A stretch of 64,000 nucleotides of DNA from Amnibacterium setariae (GTDB lineage Bacteria > Actinomycetota > Actinomycetes > Actinomycetales > Microbacteriaceae), in the NCBI RefSeq assembly GCF_003581425.1, contig NZ_QXTG01000001.1, positions 1,364,001 through 1,428,000 on the forward strand, in the 5' to 3' direction. The notes below the pieces were generated by a model. That model had not been told where the DNA came from. It did not search any database and worked only from the letters and a program-made list of their open reading frames with translations. Below, in pieces: positions 1 through 8,506 of this stretch; the first letter of the stretch is position 1; every line of letters starts with the position of its first letter. The translations under genes were made by a program, and so were the position numbers.

Positions 1-389
1 TCCGCGGCGCTGAGCCCGTCCCAGTAGGTCAGGCGCAGCAGCTCCTGCTGCGCCGCCGGGAGGGTGGCGAGAGCGGCGTGGACCTCGATGGCGTCGAAGC
101 GCGACTCGGCGCGTGCGTCGAGTGCTTCCGCGTCGTCGAGCGGAAAGGGAGTCGGTCGGCCGGCGCGACGGCGGTACTCGTTGCCGATCAGGTTGCGGGC
201 GACGCCGAACAGCCAGGCGCGATCGGAGCGGCGAGGCTCATCCCATCTCGACCACGCGATGCGGAACGTCTCCGCAGTCAGGTCGCGGGCGAGCTCGTAG
301 TCGTCGACGCGGCGGAAGCAGAACGCGACGAGCGCTGCATGGTCGGCGCGGAAGACGCGCTCGAACGCTGCAGCGCGGGGTTCAGGCAT
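1..389 (-). CDS. ECF-type RNA polymerase sigma factor (3' part cut by window edge)
   Basis: The first 129 residues are visible, starting MPEPRAAAFERVFRADHAAL; the C-terminal end lies beyond base 1. Sigma region 2 is recognisable (ARDLTAETFRIAW, then RAWLFGVARNLIGNEYRRR), followed by an acidic linker and the start of region 4 (LPAAQQELLRLTYWDGLSAA). Such proteins direct RNA polymerase to a small regulon, often under an anti-sigma factor. No anti-sigma gene is visible; it could lie beyond the left edge. The ATG at 389 has a modest upstream GGAG. The 171 bases up to the next gene (390-560) hold no gene I can support. Confidence 0.85.
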   Translation of the reverse strand, partial: MPEPRAAAFERVFRADHAALVAFCFRRVDDYELARDLTAETFRIAWSRWDEPRRSDRAWLFGVARNLIGNEYRRRAGRPTPFPLDDAEALDARAESRFDAIEVHAALATLPAAQQELLRLTYWDGLSAA

Positions 390-560
390 CGGCGACTCCG
401 GTCGGAAGGGGTTCACCACGCACGTTTCCGGATCGAGCGAATCCTTGCACCTGGAGCACATCCCCGCTTCGGGGGGCGAACGGCGAGACCAGGCGGACGA
501 TGTCCCACGGGCAGGGAAGTGCAACGTCTCCGCGTGAGCGTTCGAGTCTCCGGCCCGGCG

Positions 561-1478
561 CTACTCCGGAGGAGTGGCGAGGGCTGTTCGAGTGGTGCCG
601 GCGACGACGCTGCGGAACCACTGCTGTGCGGGGTCGGTGTGGAGGTGTTCCGCCCAGGAGAGCGTCGCTGCGACCGCTGCGGTCTCGAAGGGCAGCGGTA
701 CGGCCCGGAGCCCCTGCGTGCCGAGGGCGAGGCCGACGCAGATCGCCGGCATGACGCAGATCGTCGAGTGGTCGGCCCCGAGCACGCTCAGGGCCATGCC
801 GACCGTCGGCGTGGTCAGGTGCACCCGGCGCTGCCGCCCGAGCGCCTCGAGCGTGTCGTCGATGCGGTCTCGTGTGCGCCCGCGGCGGGAGACGACGACG
901 TGTCGGCGGGCTGCGAAAACGTCGATGTCGAGGCCTTCGGCGGGGATCGCCGACCGGGATCCGACGACGACGAGCTCGGTCGTTCCGAGCTGCTCGTGGC
1001 GCGTTCCGGGCTGCGCCTCGCGGACCTCCCCCAGCCATGCGTCCTCCGACCCGCGCACGTGCTCGGCACTCGTCGTCGGCTCCCCGACCACCCGCAGCGT
1101 CGCGGACGGTGCGAGTGCGCTGAAGCGTTCGGAGATGCGGGGGAGCACCGCCGTCGCGAGAGCGTCGTTGGCCCGCAGGACGAACGAGCGGGTCAGCCGC
1201 TCGGGCTCGATCGTCCGGACCGGTGTCAGGACCGCCTGCCCGCGCCGGACGAGCTCGCGGACCTCGTCGCGGATGCTGTCGGCGTACGGCGTCGTGACCA
1301 TCCGTGCTCCTTCGCGGACGAGCACGGCATCACCCGTCGTCCGGCGGATCGCCGCCAGCGTGCGGCTCATCGCCGGCTGGGAGGTGTTCAGGAGCGCGGC
1401 AGCCGCGGTCACGGACCGGAGCTCGATGAGAGCGTCCAGGGCGACGAGCTGGCGCAGGTCGCTATCCACTCTCGGCAT
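561..1478 (-). CDS. LysR-family transcriptional regulator
   Basis: The 305-residue length is normal for the LysR family. An N-terminal winged helix-turn-helix spans about residues 8-65, with the recognition helix around TSQPAMSRTLAAIRRTTGD, and a periplasmic-binding-like effector domain fills about 95-300. The gene is divergent from the FAD monooxygenase at 1567, the classical arrangement in which a LysR protein autoregulates and controls its neighbour in response to a substrate or product. The inducer cannot be read from sequence. The ATG at 1478 lies inside a GCATAG-N12-CTATGC inverted repeat, so binding there would probably repress its own gene. Confidence 0.88.
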   Translation of the reverse strand: MPRVDSDLRQLVALDALIELRSVTAAAALLNTSQPAMSRTLAAIRRTTGDAVLVREGARMVTTPYADSIRDEVRELVRRGQAVLTPVRTIEPERLTRSFVLRANDALATAVLPRISERFSALAPSATLRVVGEPTTSAEHVRGSEDAWLGEVREAQPGTRHEQLGTTELVVVGSRSAIPAEGLDIDVFAARRHVVVSRRGRTRDRIDDTLEALGRQRRVHLTTPTVGMALSVLGADHSTICVMPAICVGLALGTQGLRAVPLPFETAAVAATLSWAEHLHTDPAQQWFRSVVAGTTRTALATPPE

Positions 1479-1498
1479 AGTAGGAGTGCGATCTATGC
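1475..1498. promoter_or_regulatory. candidate LysR operator (inverted repeat)
   Basis: Perfect 6-bp arms GCATAG (1475-1480) and CTATGC (1493-1498) are separated by 12 bp in the 88-bp space between the divergent lysR and monooxygenase genes. LysR boxes are typically AT-rich dyads of this size. It overlaps the lysR start codon and lies about 70 bp upstream of the monooxygenase ATG. Binding is inferred. Confidence 0.5.
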
Positions 1499-1566
1499 AT
1501 TGGAGGTATCTGCTGGCTCGAGCTTCGATGAGGCGAGCAGGAATCGCCGAGCATCAAGGAGTCGTC

Positions 1567-2670
1567 ATGCGGATCGTCGTCGTCGGAGCGGGTCTCGTCG
1601 GGTTGACGACCGCGGCAGTGTTCCAGCGAGCCGGGCACGAGGTCGTCGTCGTGGAGCGGGCGCCCGAGATCCGTGCGGTCGGCGCGGGGATCGGCCTGTG
1701 GCAGAACGCGTTGCAGGTGTTCGACCACCTCGGGATCGGAGGGGAGATCCGGTCGATGAGCCACGAGGTCGACACGTGGTTCTACACACCGGCCGGCGAG
1801 GCGAAGCGTGCACCTGGCACGGCCGCGCAGGACTACCGCTTCCTGCTCGTCCCACGCCCCGAGCTCAACGCGATGCTGGCGGGACTCGTCGGCGACGACT
1901 GGATCCGCACCGACGACGCGTTCGAACGGTTCGGGGAGCACGACGGCGGCGTGACGGTCAGCCTGTCCAGCGGCGCCACGATCGAAGCCGCGCTGCTCAT
2001 CGGGGCTGACGGCGTGTACTCCCGGGTCCGCACCCAGCTGCTGCCCGGGACGCAGGCGGAGCGACACGGGTCGCACACGGCCTGGCGCGCGATCGTCCCC
2101 TCCCGCCTGGACGAACGGCGAGGTGGCACGTCGCTCACCATCGGTACCGACGGCACCCGAGGCGGGTACACGCGTCTGGACGACCACCGCACGATGTGGA
2201 TGGTGAACCAGTTCGACACGGGAGAGCTCGTCGGCGGGAAGCGCGACCGCGCGCTCGCCCGCGCCCGTCACCTCGCCTCGCCCGAATGGCAGCCGGAGCT
2301 GCTCGAGATGATCGCCGACACCCCGGACGAGGCGATCCTCGAGAACCCGATCATGCTGGTGCCGCCCCTCGGCACCTGGTCGTCACGCCACGTGACGCTG
2401 ATCGGCGACGCCGCGCACGGGCTCTCCCCGCACCTCTCGGCCGGCGGGACGCTCGGCATCGAGGACGTCATCGTGCTGCACGCCGCTCTCGCTGAGACGC
2501 CGTTCCACCTGGCTTCGGCTCTGCATGCCTACGAGAGCGCCCGCATCCCTCGTTTCGCGGCGGTGCGCGACTTCGCGAGCGACATCGAGCACGCATCGAC
2601 CGCCGAAGCGTTCGCCGCGGCCTACGCCCGCTTCAGCCACTGGATGGTGACGACCGCGCCGGTGATCTGA
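1567..2670 (+). CDS. FAD-dependent aromatic-ring monooxygenase (UbiH/PHBH family)
   Basis: A 367-residue flavoprotein with the dinucleotide motif GAGLVG (residues 7-12), the DG motif GADGV (146-150) and the second FAD motif GDAAHG (280-285), in the order and spacing of the p-hydroxybenzoate hydroxylase / salicylate hydroxylase family. These enzymes use NAD(P)H and O2 to hydroxylate aromatic or polyketide-like substrates; the substrate cannot be told here. The start is fixed by AAGGA at 1556-1560. Upstream in-frame codons are open only because of base composition. It is probably controlled by the divergent LysR protein. Codon use looks by eye slightly less G/C-extreme than in the housekeeping genes to the right. 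Confidence 0.88.
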   Translation: MRIVVVGAGLVGLTTAAVFQRAGHEVVVVERAPEIRAVGAGIGLWQNALQVFDHLGIGGEIRSMSHEVDTWFYTPAGEAKRAPGTAAQDYRFLLVPRPELNAMLAGLVGDDWIRTDDAFERFGEHDGGVTVSLSSGATIEAALLIGADGVYSRVRTQLLPGTQAERHGSHTAWRAIVPSRLDERRGGTSLTIGTDGTRGGYTRLDDHRTMWMVNQFDTGELVGGKRDRALARARHLASPEWQPELLEMIADTPDEAILENPIMLVPPLGTWSSRHVTLIGDAAHGLSPHLSAGGTLGIEDVIVLHAALAETPFHLASALHAYESARIPRFAAVRDFASDIEHASTAEAFAAAYARFSHWMVTTAPVI

Positions 2671-2857
2671 CGGTCTGCTCCGCGGACCGCGGCTCCAGGG
2701 ACGACGACGGCCCGGCGCCCGGCTGTCGCATCAGTGGCGGCCCGAGGCCCGTCTCCTAGCGGCAGAGCACTCAAGCGTCCCGCTACGAAAGTCTCGAGAT
2801 CGCTGTCGCCCTGGCGCGCCGACCTCTTCGGGGTGTGGCGCGGATCAGCGCCTGTTC

Positions 2858-2863
2858 TAGACT
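2858..2863 (+). promoter_or_regulatory. possible -10 box for the NmrA-like gene
   Basis: TAGACT fits the actinobacterial TAnnnT -10 consensus and lies 85 bp before the next ATG. No convincing -35 is seen. It is the only promoter-like element noticed in the 278-base gap 2671-2948, which holds no gene I can support. Confidence 0.35.
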
Positions 2864-2948
2864 CGTCGCAGCGAGGTGCAGCGTCGGAACGCCTCGTCGA
2901 GCACCGACTCCCTGTGGCGCGTAGTTCCTACGTGCAATGGAGTTCTCG

Positions 2949-3806
2949 ATGTCTGCTCTCTCGCCCAAGCCCACGCTCGTCATGGGGGCGCGCGGTGCTG
3001 TCGGTGCCCACGTCCTGACCGGGCTGATCGCGCGCGGGGCCCCCGTGCGCGCGTCCGTGCGCCGGCCGGAGCCGGGTCGGTTCCCGGAGGGCGTCGAGGT
3101 GGTCGCCGCGGATCTGACGGACCGGTCCACCCTCGACGCCGCCTTCGACGGTGTCGGATCGGTGTTCCTCTACGCGGTCCCTGAGGGCGTGGAGGGCGTG
3201 GTCGCAGCTGCGCGAGCGGCCGGTGTGGAGCAGATCGTGCTGCTGTCCTCCGGCAGCGTGATCCACCCCACCTCGCGCGGCAACGCGATCACGGAGGAGC
3301 ACCGCGAGGTGGAGGAGGCGTTCGCAGCGTCAGGTCTCACGGTCGTGCCGATCCGTCCGCTCGTGCTGGCGACGAACGCGCTGAACTGGTCGTTCCCGAT
3401 CAAGGCGAACCGCGCGGTCGCGCTCTACCAGCCGGACGCGATGACCGCGCCGATCCACGAACGCGACATCGCGGCGGTGGTCGTCGCAGCACTCACCGGC
3501 GCCGACGGCACCTCCGAGCTGCTCACCGGTCCGAGCCGGCTCTCGCAGCGCGACCAGGTCGTCGCGATCGGCGCCGCGCTGCGCCGCGAGATCGACGTCG
3601 CCGAGCTCTCCCGGGATGACGCGCTCGGCCAGTACGTCCGCTTCATGCCCGAGCACGAGGCCGAGGCCGTTCTGCAGTTCCTGGACGACGCGGCCGCCGG
3701 GAACTCGCCCGCCACCGACACCGTCAGGCGCATCCTCGGCCGCCCGGCGACGGCGTTCTCCGAGTGGGCGACCGAGCATGTCGCCGACTTCAGTGCTGCT
3801 CGGTGA
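2949..3806 (+). CDS. NmrA-like NAD(P)-binding protein (atypical SDR)
   Basis: A 285-residue single-domain Rossmann protein. The N-terminal nucleotide motif is GARGAVG (residues 13-19), followed by VRASVRRPEPGR, which suggests NADP recognition by arginines, and ADLTDRSTLDAAFDGV, typical of the NmrA/SDR_a5 group. The catalytic Tyr-Lys of classical SDRs is not evident, as is usual for this family, whose members are redox sensors or quinone reductases. The ATG at 2949 is chosen over the one at 2937 because GGAG at 2939-2942 has good spacing to it. It stands alone, between the monooxygenase and tRNA-Arg; a role in the same catabolic or stress function is only a guess. Confidence 0.8.
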   Translation: MSALSPKPTLVMGARGAVGAHVLTGLIARGAPVRASVRRPEPGRFPEGVEVVAADLTDRSTLDAAFDGVGSVFLYAVPEGVEGVVAAARAAGVEQIVLLSSGSVIHPTSRGNAITEEHREVEEAFAASGLTVVPIRPLVLATNALNWSFPIKANRAVALYQPDAMTAPIHERDIAAVVVAALTGADGTSELLTGPSRLSQRDQVVAIGAALRREIDVAELSRDDALGQYVRFMPEHEAEAVLQFLDDAAAGNSPATDTVRRILGRPATAFSEWATEHVADFSAAR

Positions 3807-4008
3807 CGGCGTCCCAGCCGGAGGCACGGCACGACCTGTTCGTCATGCGCGGCGGCGGCGCCGCCGCACCGGCCGGCCTGACCTTCGTCGCCGTGCCACT
3901 GCGGCACGAGGCCATGCTCGAGATCCCGGCCCTGCCGGCTCTCGCCGCGCGAACGCTCGCCGATCGAGTCCGAACTGATTGCACGGGACCCGTCGCCCTG
4001 AAGAGGTG
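3807..4008. other. intergenic stretch without a supportable gene
   Basis: About 200 bases between the NmrA-like gene and the hairpin next to tRNA-Arg. It contains a 16-bp perfect GC palindrome (3852-3867) centred on GGCGCC. Open frames here lack starts with ribosome binding sites or any recognisable protein. Confidence 0.4.
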
Positions 4009-4047
4009 GAGGCCCGTGACCAGGTTCACACCCTGATCACGGGCCTC
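4009..4047 (-). terminator. strong hairpin downstream of tRNA-Arg
   Basis: Perfect 11-bp arms GAGGCCCGTGA (4009-4019) and TCACGGGCCTC (4037-4047), with an inner CAGG/CCTG pairing (4021-4024 / 4032-4035). It lies 11 nt beyond the tRNA 3' end and also downstream of the convergent NmrA-like gene, so it may stop transcription from both sides. There is no U-tract on either strand, so terminator function is inferred from position and stability. Confidence 0.55.
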
Positions 4048-4057
4048 ATTCGGGGCG

Positions 4058-4129
4058 CGCCCCTACCAAGATTCGAACTTGGGCCTCTGCCTCCGGAGGG
4101 CAGCGCTCTATCCCCTGAGCTATAGGGGC
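4058..4129 (-). tRNA. tRNA-Arg (anticodon CCG)
   Basis: The 72-nt cloverleaf is complete. Acceptor GCCCCTA pairs with TAGGGGC, the D-arm is GCTC/GAGC, the anticodon stem is CTGCC/GGCAG with loop CTCCGGA (anticodon CCG, reading CGG), the variable loop is AGGC, and the T-arm is CCAAG-TTCGAAT-CTTGG. The discriminator base is G. CCA is not encoded, as in many actinobacterial tRNAs. CGG is a common arginine codon in a genome of this composition. tRNA 3' ends are frequent integration sites, and the accessory-looking genes lie on the 3' side of this one. Confidence 0.95.
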
Positions 4130-4246
4130 CGACGGGACGCCCAAGGTTATCAGCCCGAGCGTTCCCCGATCTCCACCACGCGGTGGCCGGACCCTCGCGC
4201 GGGAGGTGGACCTGCCGCGCGAGGGTCCGGGTACCGCGTCAGGCGG

Positions 4247-4912
4247 TCAGCGGCCGTTCTTGTCGCGGACCGCCGCGGCGAGGTGCTGCTCGAGGTTCGC
4301 CTTGTCGTCCGGCTTCACGTAGCCGGGCTGGTCGCGCTCGATGCGCCAGCTGTCCGCGAGCGGGCCGCCGTCGACCGTGTCGAATCCGAACTCGGCGATG
4401 ATCGCCGCGACGGTCGAACGCGCCTCGGCGTCGTCGCCGTAGACCGCGAGCGCACGGCGGCTGCCGTCGTCGAGCGTCGCGCCGTCGGTCGTCAGGTCGG
4501 CCGCGCCGATGTGGTTGAACGCCTTGACGACCTTGGAGCCCGGCAGGTGCTCCTGCAGCAGCCCCGCGGTGGTCGCCTCGTTCGCGTCGAGACGAGCGAT
4601 CTGCCCGTCTCGCTGCGGGTAGTAGTTGTTCGTGTCGATCACGATCTTGCCCTCGAGGGGCGCGACCGGCACGGCGTCGATGTTCTTCAGCGGGATGGTG
4701 ACGACGACCACGTCGCCGGCCTGAGCCGCCTCCTCCGCGGTGCCGGCCTTCGCGTCGGCGCCCAGCTCCGACACGAGGTCGGAGAGGGTCTCCGGGCCGC
4801 GCGAGTTGCTGATGACGACCCGGTAGCCGTGCTGCACGGCGAGCCGCGCGAGCGCGCTGCCGATGTTGCCGGCGCCGATGAGTCCGATGGTGGAGATGCC
4901 CTGCACTGTCAT
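4247..4912 (-). CDS. NADPH-dependent F420 reductase-like oxidoreductase
   Basis: A 221-residue protein with an N-terminal Rossmann motif GLIGAGNIGSA (residues 10-20), SNSRGPET just after the second strand (an NADP-type loop), VVVVTIPL and VVKAFNHI, as seen in the F420H2:NADP oxidoreductase / NADP_F420 family. Characterised members move hydride between NADP(H) and deazaflavin F420; many actinobacterial homologues have unknown substrates. A flavin-like or polar metabolite partner is equally possible. It is followed by the lipoprotein gene upstream on the same strand with a 79-bp gap, so they may or may not be co-transcribed. Confidence 0.75.
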   Translation of the reverse strand: MTVQGISTIGLIGAGNIGSALARLAVQHGYRVVISNSRGPETLSDLVSELGADAKAGTAEEAAQAGDVVVVTIPLKNIDAVPVAPLEGKIVIDTNNYYPQRDGQIARLDANEATTAGLLQEHLPGSKVVKAFNHIGAADLTTDGATLDDGSRRALAVYGDDAEARSTVAAIIAEFGFDTVDGGPLADSWRIERDQPGYVKPDDKANLEQHLAAAVRDKNGR

Positions 4913-4991
4913 GCAGAGCCCGAACCGGCGGAGCCGCGGGTCATTCCCGATCGCAGCCGGCTGTCAGGTCCCGTGCAGCCGATCGCGGTGG

Positions 4992-5681
4992 TCAGCCCGC
5001 GGTGGTCGGCGCGGGCGTCGCACCGGGAGCCGGCGCGCCGGGCAGGGGCGTGCCGCTCGGCGTGGGCGTCGGGGTCGGCTTCGCGCCGAGGCCCAGGCCG
5101 TCGAGCGCGGACGCGACCACGGCCGAGGCGTCGCCCGGCTCGTAGAAGCGGTTCGACCGGACGAACAGCCAGGTGCGGCCGCGGAACACGTCCGCCTGCC
5201 CGATGTGGTCGGCGACCTGGAAGTAGGCCTCGCCGCCGTACGTCGGCACGGACTGGCTGCGCAGCACGAGGTCGTCCTTCAGCGCGGTCGCGTCCTTCAC
5301 GGACGGCTTCGCCGCGCCGACCTCGAGCAGGTCGCCGGCGGCCGTCGTCCAGCGGCAGGTGGTGCCGTGCAGGTCCTCGAGGCGCGCCGTCGGGTCGTCC
5401 GCCTCCGGCACCCAGCCCTTGACGACCGCGAAGGCCGGGTCGAGCGCGCGGGCCACGGCGGCGGGCACCAGCTGCTTGCACTTCAGCGACACGGGCGTGG
5501 CGTCCGCCGCGATCTGCGTCGGCGGCGGAGTGGTCGGCGTCGGAGCCGGGGTGGAGGCCGCTGCGGTCGGGGCGGCGCTCGACGGCCGGATGTCCGCCAC
5601 GGGGTTCGAGGTGCAGCCCGCGAGGGCGCCCAGCACGACCAGGGAGGCGACCAGCGCGGTCGCCCGGCGGATCGTCGGCAT
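4992..5681 (-). CDS. exported lipoprotein of unknown function
   Basis: A 229-residue protein with an n-region (MPTIRR), a hydrophobic core and the lipobox ALAGC with the acylated cysteine at residue 23. A Thr/Pro/Ala-rich linker follows (PTPTTPPPTQ), then a globular part with a few conserved-looking Trp and Cys residues and a repetitive PTPTPTPSGTPLPG tail. The core is not recognised; DUF3558-like solute-binding or sensor lipoproteins have a similar shape, but that is only resemblance. The ATG at 5681 is supported by GGGAGGA seven bases upstream. It is divergent from argS. Confidence 0.75.
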   Translation of the reverse strand: MPTIRRATALVASLVVLGALAGCTSNPVADIRPSSAAPTAAASTPAPTPTTPPPTQIAADATPVSLKCKQLVPAAVARALDPAFAVVKGWVPEADDPTARLEDLHGTTCRWTTAAGDLLEVGAAKPSVKDATALKDDLVLRSQSVPTYGGEAYFQVADHIGQADVFRGRTWLFVRSNRFYEPGDASAVVASALDGLGLGAKPTPTPTPSGTPLPGAPAPGATPAPTTAG

Positions 5682-5728
5682 GGGTCGGTCCTCCCGTCGC
5701 GGCACGACCCCCGTCCGGGGGCGGTCGT

Positions 5729-5734
5729 ACCGTA
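5729..5734 (-). promoter_or_regulatory. -10 box of the lipoprotein gene
   Basis: TACGGT on the minus strand, about 48 bp before the lipoprotein ATG and followed by a short CCCCCG/CGGGGG hairpin in the leader. It fits TAnnnT; no clear -35 is visible. Confidence 0.4.
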
Positions 5735-5799
5735 GCAACGGGCCCGCCCGCATCCGTGGCGCCGCGTCGGCGCGGCGGAAGCGGCGTGTCGCCCGCCGG

Positions 5800-5805
5800 T
5801 AGGCT
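5800..5805 (+). promoter_or_regulatory. -10 box of argS, predicts leaderless mRNA
   Basis: TAGGCT ends eight bases before the argS ATG at 5814, and there is no Shine-Dalgarno sequence between them. This places the transcription start at or next to the initiation codon. Confidence 0.6.
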
Positions 5806-5813
5806 CGTCGACC

Positions 5814-7487
5814 ATGACTCCGGCCGAGCTCCAAGTCGCTGTAGGGGAACTCGTGCGGTCGGCCGCCGCGCGACGCGGCGCCGATCTCGCGCTGTCCGAC
5901 GCCGACGTCGTCCTCGAGCGCCCGCGCTCCCGCGAGCACGGCGACTGGGCGAGCACCGTCGCCATGCGGGTCGCGAAGCGCATCGGCATGCCCCCGCGCG
6001 ACCTCGCGCAGGAGCTCGCGAGCGACCTCGGCGCCCTCCCCGGCGTCGCGGAGGTCTCCGTCGCCGGCCCGGGCTTCATCAACATCACGCTCGAGGCCGC
6101 GAGCGCCGGCGCGCTCGCGGCGCGCGTCGTCGCCGAGGGGGAGGCGTTCGGCCGGGGCGACACGCTCGCCGGGCAGCGCCTCAACCTCGAGTTCGTGTCC
6201 GCGAACCCGACCGGGCCCATCCACCTCGGCGGCACGCGCTGGGCCGCGGTCGGCGACAGCCTCGCGCGCATGCTGCAGGCGCAGGGCGCCGACGTCACCC
6301 GCGAGTACTACTTCAACGACCACGGCGCGCAGATCGACCGCTACTCGGCCAGCCTGCTCGCGGCCGCGCTCGGCGAGCCGGCACCGGAGGACGGGTACGG
6401 CGGGGCCTACATCGCCGAGATCGCGGAGCGCGTCGTCGAGGGCTACGGCGGCGACATCCGCGCGCTGCCGCGGGAGGAGGCGCGCGAGGTCTTCCGCGAG
6501 CGGGGCGTCGACCTCATGTTCACGGAGATCAAGGAGTCGCTCCACGACTTCGGCGTCGACTTCGACGTCTACTTCCACGAGAACGACCTCTACGCGACCG
6601 GCGCGGTCGAGAAGGCCGTCGCGCGCCTGACCGAGCTCGGCCACATGTACGAGGCGGACGGCGCCCTCTGGCTGCGCACGACCGAGTTCGGCGACGACCG
6701 CGACCGCGTGGTGATCCGCGGCACGGGCGAGCCCGCCTACATCGCGGGCGACATCGCCTACTACCTCGACAAGCGCAGCCGCGGCTTCGACCGCGCGATC
6801 ATCATGCTCGGCGCCGACCACCACGGGTACATCGGCCGCCTCATGGCCGTCGTCGCCGCCTTCGGCGACACCCCGCACGTGAACCTCGAGATCCTCATCG
6901 GCCAGCTCGTGAACCTCGTCCGCGACGGCAAGCCGCTGAAGATGTCGAAGCGCGCCGGCACCGTGGTCACGCTCGAGGACCTCGTCGAGGCGGTCGGCGT
7001 CGACGCCGCCCGGTACACGCTGGTCCGCAGCTCGGTCGACACGGCGCTCGACGTCGACCTCGACCTCATCTCCAAGCGGACGAACGACAACCCCGTCTAC
7101 TACGTGCAGTACGCGCACGCCCGCACCCGGTCCGTCGCCCGCAAGGCGGCGGAGGCGGAGGTCGCCCGCGAGCACGACGGCCGCGACGCCTTCGACCCGT
7201 CGCTGCTCGTGCACCCGACGGAGTCGGACCTGCTCGGCCAGCTCGAGCAGTTCCCGCGCACCGTCGAGCGCGCCGCGACCCTCCGCGAGCCGCACCGCGT
7301 CGCGCGGTACCTCGAGCAGCTCGCCGGCGCGTACCACCGCTGGTACGACAACTGCCGCGTGATCCCGCCCGCGGGGGAGCCGGTGGAGGACGTGCACCGC
7401 ACGCGCCTCGTGCTGAACGACGCGGTCGCCACGGTGCTGCGCAACGGCCTCGGCCTGCTGGGGGTCTCGGCGCCGGAGCGCATGTGA
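5814..7487 (+). CDS. argS: arginine--tRNA ligase
   Basis: A 557-residue class I aminoacyl-tRNA synthetase that charges tRNA-Arg in the cytoplasm. The N-terminal Add1-like domain is followed by the HIGH-equivalent HLGG (137-140, in [16 protein letters not shown]), the catalytic core, the KMSKR loop (376-380) and an all-alpha anticodon-binding domain ending in [10 protein letters not shown], the typical ArgRS C-terminus. Full length for the family. The ATG at 5814 lies directly after a TAGGCT box, so the mRNA is probably leaderless. The stop codon overlaps the GTG of the next gene. Confidence 0.97.
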   Translation: MTPAELQVAVGELVRSAAARRGADLALSDADVVLERPRSREHGDWASTVAMRVAKRIGMPPRDLAQELASDLGALPGVAEVSVAGPGFINITLEAASAGALAARVVAEGEAFGRGDTLAGQRLNLEFVSANPTGPIHLGGTRWAAVGDSLARMLQAQGADVTREYYFNDHGAQIDRYSASLLAAALGEPAPEDGYGGAYIAEIAERVVEGYGGDIRALPREEAREVFRERGVDLMFTEIKESLHDFGVDFDVYFHENDLYATGAVEKAVARLTELGHMYEADGALWLRTTEFGDDRDRVVIRGTGEPAYIAGDIAYYLDKRSRGFDRAIIMLGADHHGYIGRLMAVVAAFGDTPHVNLEILIGQLVNLVRDGKPLKMSKRAGTVVTLEDLVEAVGVDAARYTLVRSSVDTALDVDLDLISKRTNDNPVYYVQYAHARTRSVARKAAEAEVAREHDGRDAFDPSLLVHPTESDLLGQLEQFPRTVERAATLREPHRVARYLEQLAGAYHRWYDNCRVIPPAGEPVEDVHRTRLVLNDAVATVLRNGLGLLGVSAPERM

Positions 7488-8302
7488 CCGAGACCTCCGG
7501 CGTCCGGCGGGATCCGCCGACGATGCCGCTGCCGGTGCAGGAGGCGGTCCGGCGCCGCCGGCGCGGGCGCCGCGCCTGGCTCGTCGTCCTGATCGTCCTC
7601 GTCGTGCTGGCGGTGCTCGCCGTCGTCGCCTTCTTCGTCGGCGACCGGATCTTCCGCGCGAACGCCGAGGCGCAGATCGAGCGGAGCGTCGAGCAGAACC
7701 TGCCGAACGGCGTGACCGGGAGCGTCGACGCGACCGTCGGCGGCGGCTCCGCGCTGCTGCAGTACCTGCACGGCTCGTTCGACGACGTGACGCTCACCTC
7801 CTCCGACCTCCGGGTCGCGGGCGCGCCGGCGTCCGCGCGCATCCGAGTCGCCGGGCTGCCGGTCGACGGCGGGAGGATCGACCGCGCGACGGGGACGATC
7901 TCCGTCGGCCAGGCGGCGTTCCGGACCGTGCCCGCGCTGCGGAACGTCGGGGCGACGGCGCCGCGGCTCGGCGACGGCACCGTATCGACGACGCTGACGC
8001 GCAAGTTCCTCGGGATCGACGTGAAGGTCGCGGTCGCCCTGAAGCCGGCGCTCGACGACCAGACCGTACGGCTCAGCCCCACCTCCGCGTCGCTCACCGC
8101 GGGCCCGGCGACGATCCCGGCGACCGCGATCGTGCAGCAGCTGCTGCCCGACGGCGTCTCGGTGTGCGCCGCGAGCTACCTGCCGCGCGGCATCGAGCTC
8201 ACCTCCGTCCGCATCCGGCCCGGGCAGGCGGTGGCCGGGCTCGCGGCCCGCGACGTCGACCTGAACGCGCTGGGGTCCGCCGAGACCGGCAGCTGCCGCT
8301 GA
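7484..8302 (+). CDS. DUF2993 (LmeA-like) membrane-anchored protein
   Basis: A 272-residue protein with a basic N-terminus (RRRRRGRR), one transmembrane segment (about residues 26-50, valine/leucine rich) and an extracytoplasmic domain beginning near [18 protein letters not shown]. The pattern of a lone anchor followed by repeated beta-strand segments matches DUF2993, the family of mycobacterial LmeA, which binds lipids and supports mannan maturation in the envelope. The GTG at 7484 overlaps the argS stop (GTGA) and has GGAG at 7475-7478; an ATG at 7523 is the alternative. Co-transcription with argS is expected. Confidence 0.75.
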   Translation: MTETSGVRRDPPTMPLPVQEAVRRRRRGRRAWLVVLIVLVVLAVLAVVAFFVGDRIFRANAEAQIERSVEQNLPNGVTGSVDATVGGGSALLQYLHGSFDDVTLTSSDLRVAGAPASARIRVAGLPVDGGRIDRATGTISVGQAAFRTVPALRNVGATAPRLGDGTVSTTLTRKFLGIDVKVAVALKPALDDQTVRLSPTSASLTAGPATIPATAIVQQLLPDGVSVCAASYLPRGIELTSVRIRPGQAVAGLAARDVDLNALGSAETGSCR

Positions 8303-8379
8303 CGCCTCCTGGTGAGTTCCCGCTCGTGGTCGTTCTGAGGCCGTCGGAGCGACGATCTGTGGCAACTCGCAGGCCCCGG

Positions 8380-8506
8380 TAGGATCCGAGCGGCTTCAGG
8401 GACCACGCCGGGTCCGCTCGCCCTCGGCCCGCACCCTCGGCCCGAGCCGTCGCCGCGCGACGGCGGCCGGCGCGGGCACTTCGATCGATCGACCGACGAG
8501 AGCTCT
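8380..8506 (+). promoter_or_regulatory. lysA leader: -10-like box, direct repeat and hairpin
   Basis: TAGGAT at 8380-8385 fits a -10 element and would give a leader of roughly 115 nt. The leader carries CCCTCGGCCCG twice in tandem (8421-8431, 8435-8445) and a perfect hairpin GCCGTCGC/GCGACGGC (8446-8453 / 8457-8464). No L-box (lysine riboswitch) architecture is recognisable. A regulatory role is inferred from leader length and structure only. Confidence 0.35.

Noticed and set aside
574-1566. N-terminal extension of the FAD monooxygenase
   Set aside because: The frame is open but runs antisense through lysR, and the AAGGA-preceded ATG at 1567 starts exactly at the FAD-binding strand.
3852-3867. 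16-bp GC palindrome as a regulatory or integration site
   Set aside because: It consists of GCC/GGC repeats expected by chance at this base composition and has no partner element.
6222-6233. Argininyl synthetase HIGH motif reading HLGG
   Set aside because: Looked like an active-site change, but variation at the fourth position is familiar in ArgRS, and the KMSKR loop is intact.
8380-8506. Lysine riboswitch upstream of lysA
   Set aside because: The leader is too short and lacks the multi-helix junction of the L-box; only one small hairpin and a direct repeat are seen.
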